Of a stretch of 6,368 nucleotides of DNA, positions 6,347 through 6,368 are shown piece after piece. The notes beneath the pieces are model-generated. The model was given only the letters and a program-made list of their open reading frames with translations. It was not told the DNA's origin and made no database searches. Source of the stretch: Bryobacterales bacterium (GTDB taxonomy: Bacteria; Acidobacteriota; Terriglobia; Bryobacterales; Bryobacteraceae); the NCBI GenBank assembly GCA_003517725.1, contig DOZZ01000325.1:25095-31462 (forward strand). Reading direction: 5' to 3'. The translations under genes and the position numbers were made by a program. The number at the start of each line of letters is the position of its first letter. Position 1 is the first letter of the stretch.

Positions 6347-6368
6347 CAGCAGATTCTACCTTTCAGGA

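Overview
The window looks like chromosome from a GC-rich bacterium, most likely an acidobacterium of the Bryobacterales/Solibacter type. That placement is an inference. It rests on the kind of succinate dehydrogenase present, the large secreted tannase-family esterase and the DUF1624-type membrane protein; no rRNA or other phylogenetic marker is in view. Roughly 94% of the window is coding, and I see no mobile element, CRISPR array, tRNA or rRNA.

Layout. Positions 1-636 (+ strand) hold the 3' part of a membrane protein that resembles the DUF1624 / COG3503 (heparan-alpha-glucosaminide N-acetyltransferase-like) family. It is cut by the window edge and appears to have lost an internal membrane segment by an in-frame deletion. 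A 64-base convergent gap with a weak hairpin follows. Positions 4576 down to 701 (- strand) form a tight four-gene operon: sdhC (membrane anchor), sdhA (flavoprotein), sdhB (iron-sulfur protein) and a small helical TPR-like protein. Neighbouring genes abut or overlap (TAA|GTG, TAATG and a 59-base overlap), and each start has a recognisable Shine-Dalgarno sequence. A 198-base intergenic stretch (4577-4774) carries the sdh leader, a weak promoter candidate and two inverted repeats. Positions 6346 down to 4775 (- strand) encode a complete secreted tannase/feruloyl-esterase-family hydrolase.

How the genes work together. SdhA oxidises succinate with FAD, SdhB carries the electrons through three Fe-S clusters, and SdhC passes them to quinone. 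The single five-helix anchor, with a conserved-looking Cys/His set in its C-terminal third, resembles the mycobacterial Sdh1 ('type F') anchor, for which a membrane-embedded Rieske-type [2Fe-2S] cluster has been described. This is the most interesting feature here. The TPR-like protein, translationally coupled to sdhB, is a candidate assembly or accessory factor with no assigned function. The esterase is probably an independent gene for breakdown of plant-derived phenolic esters.
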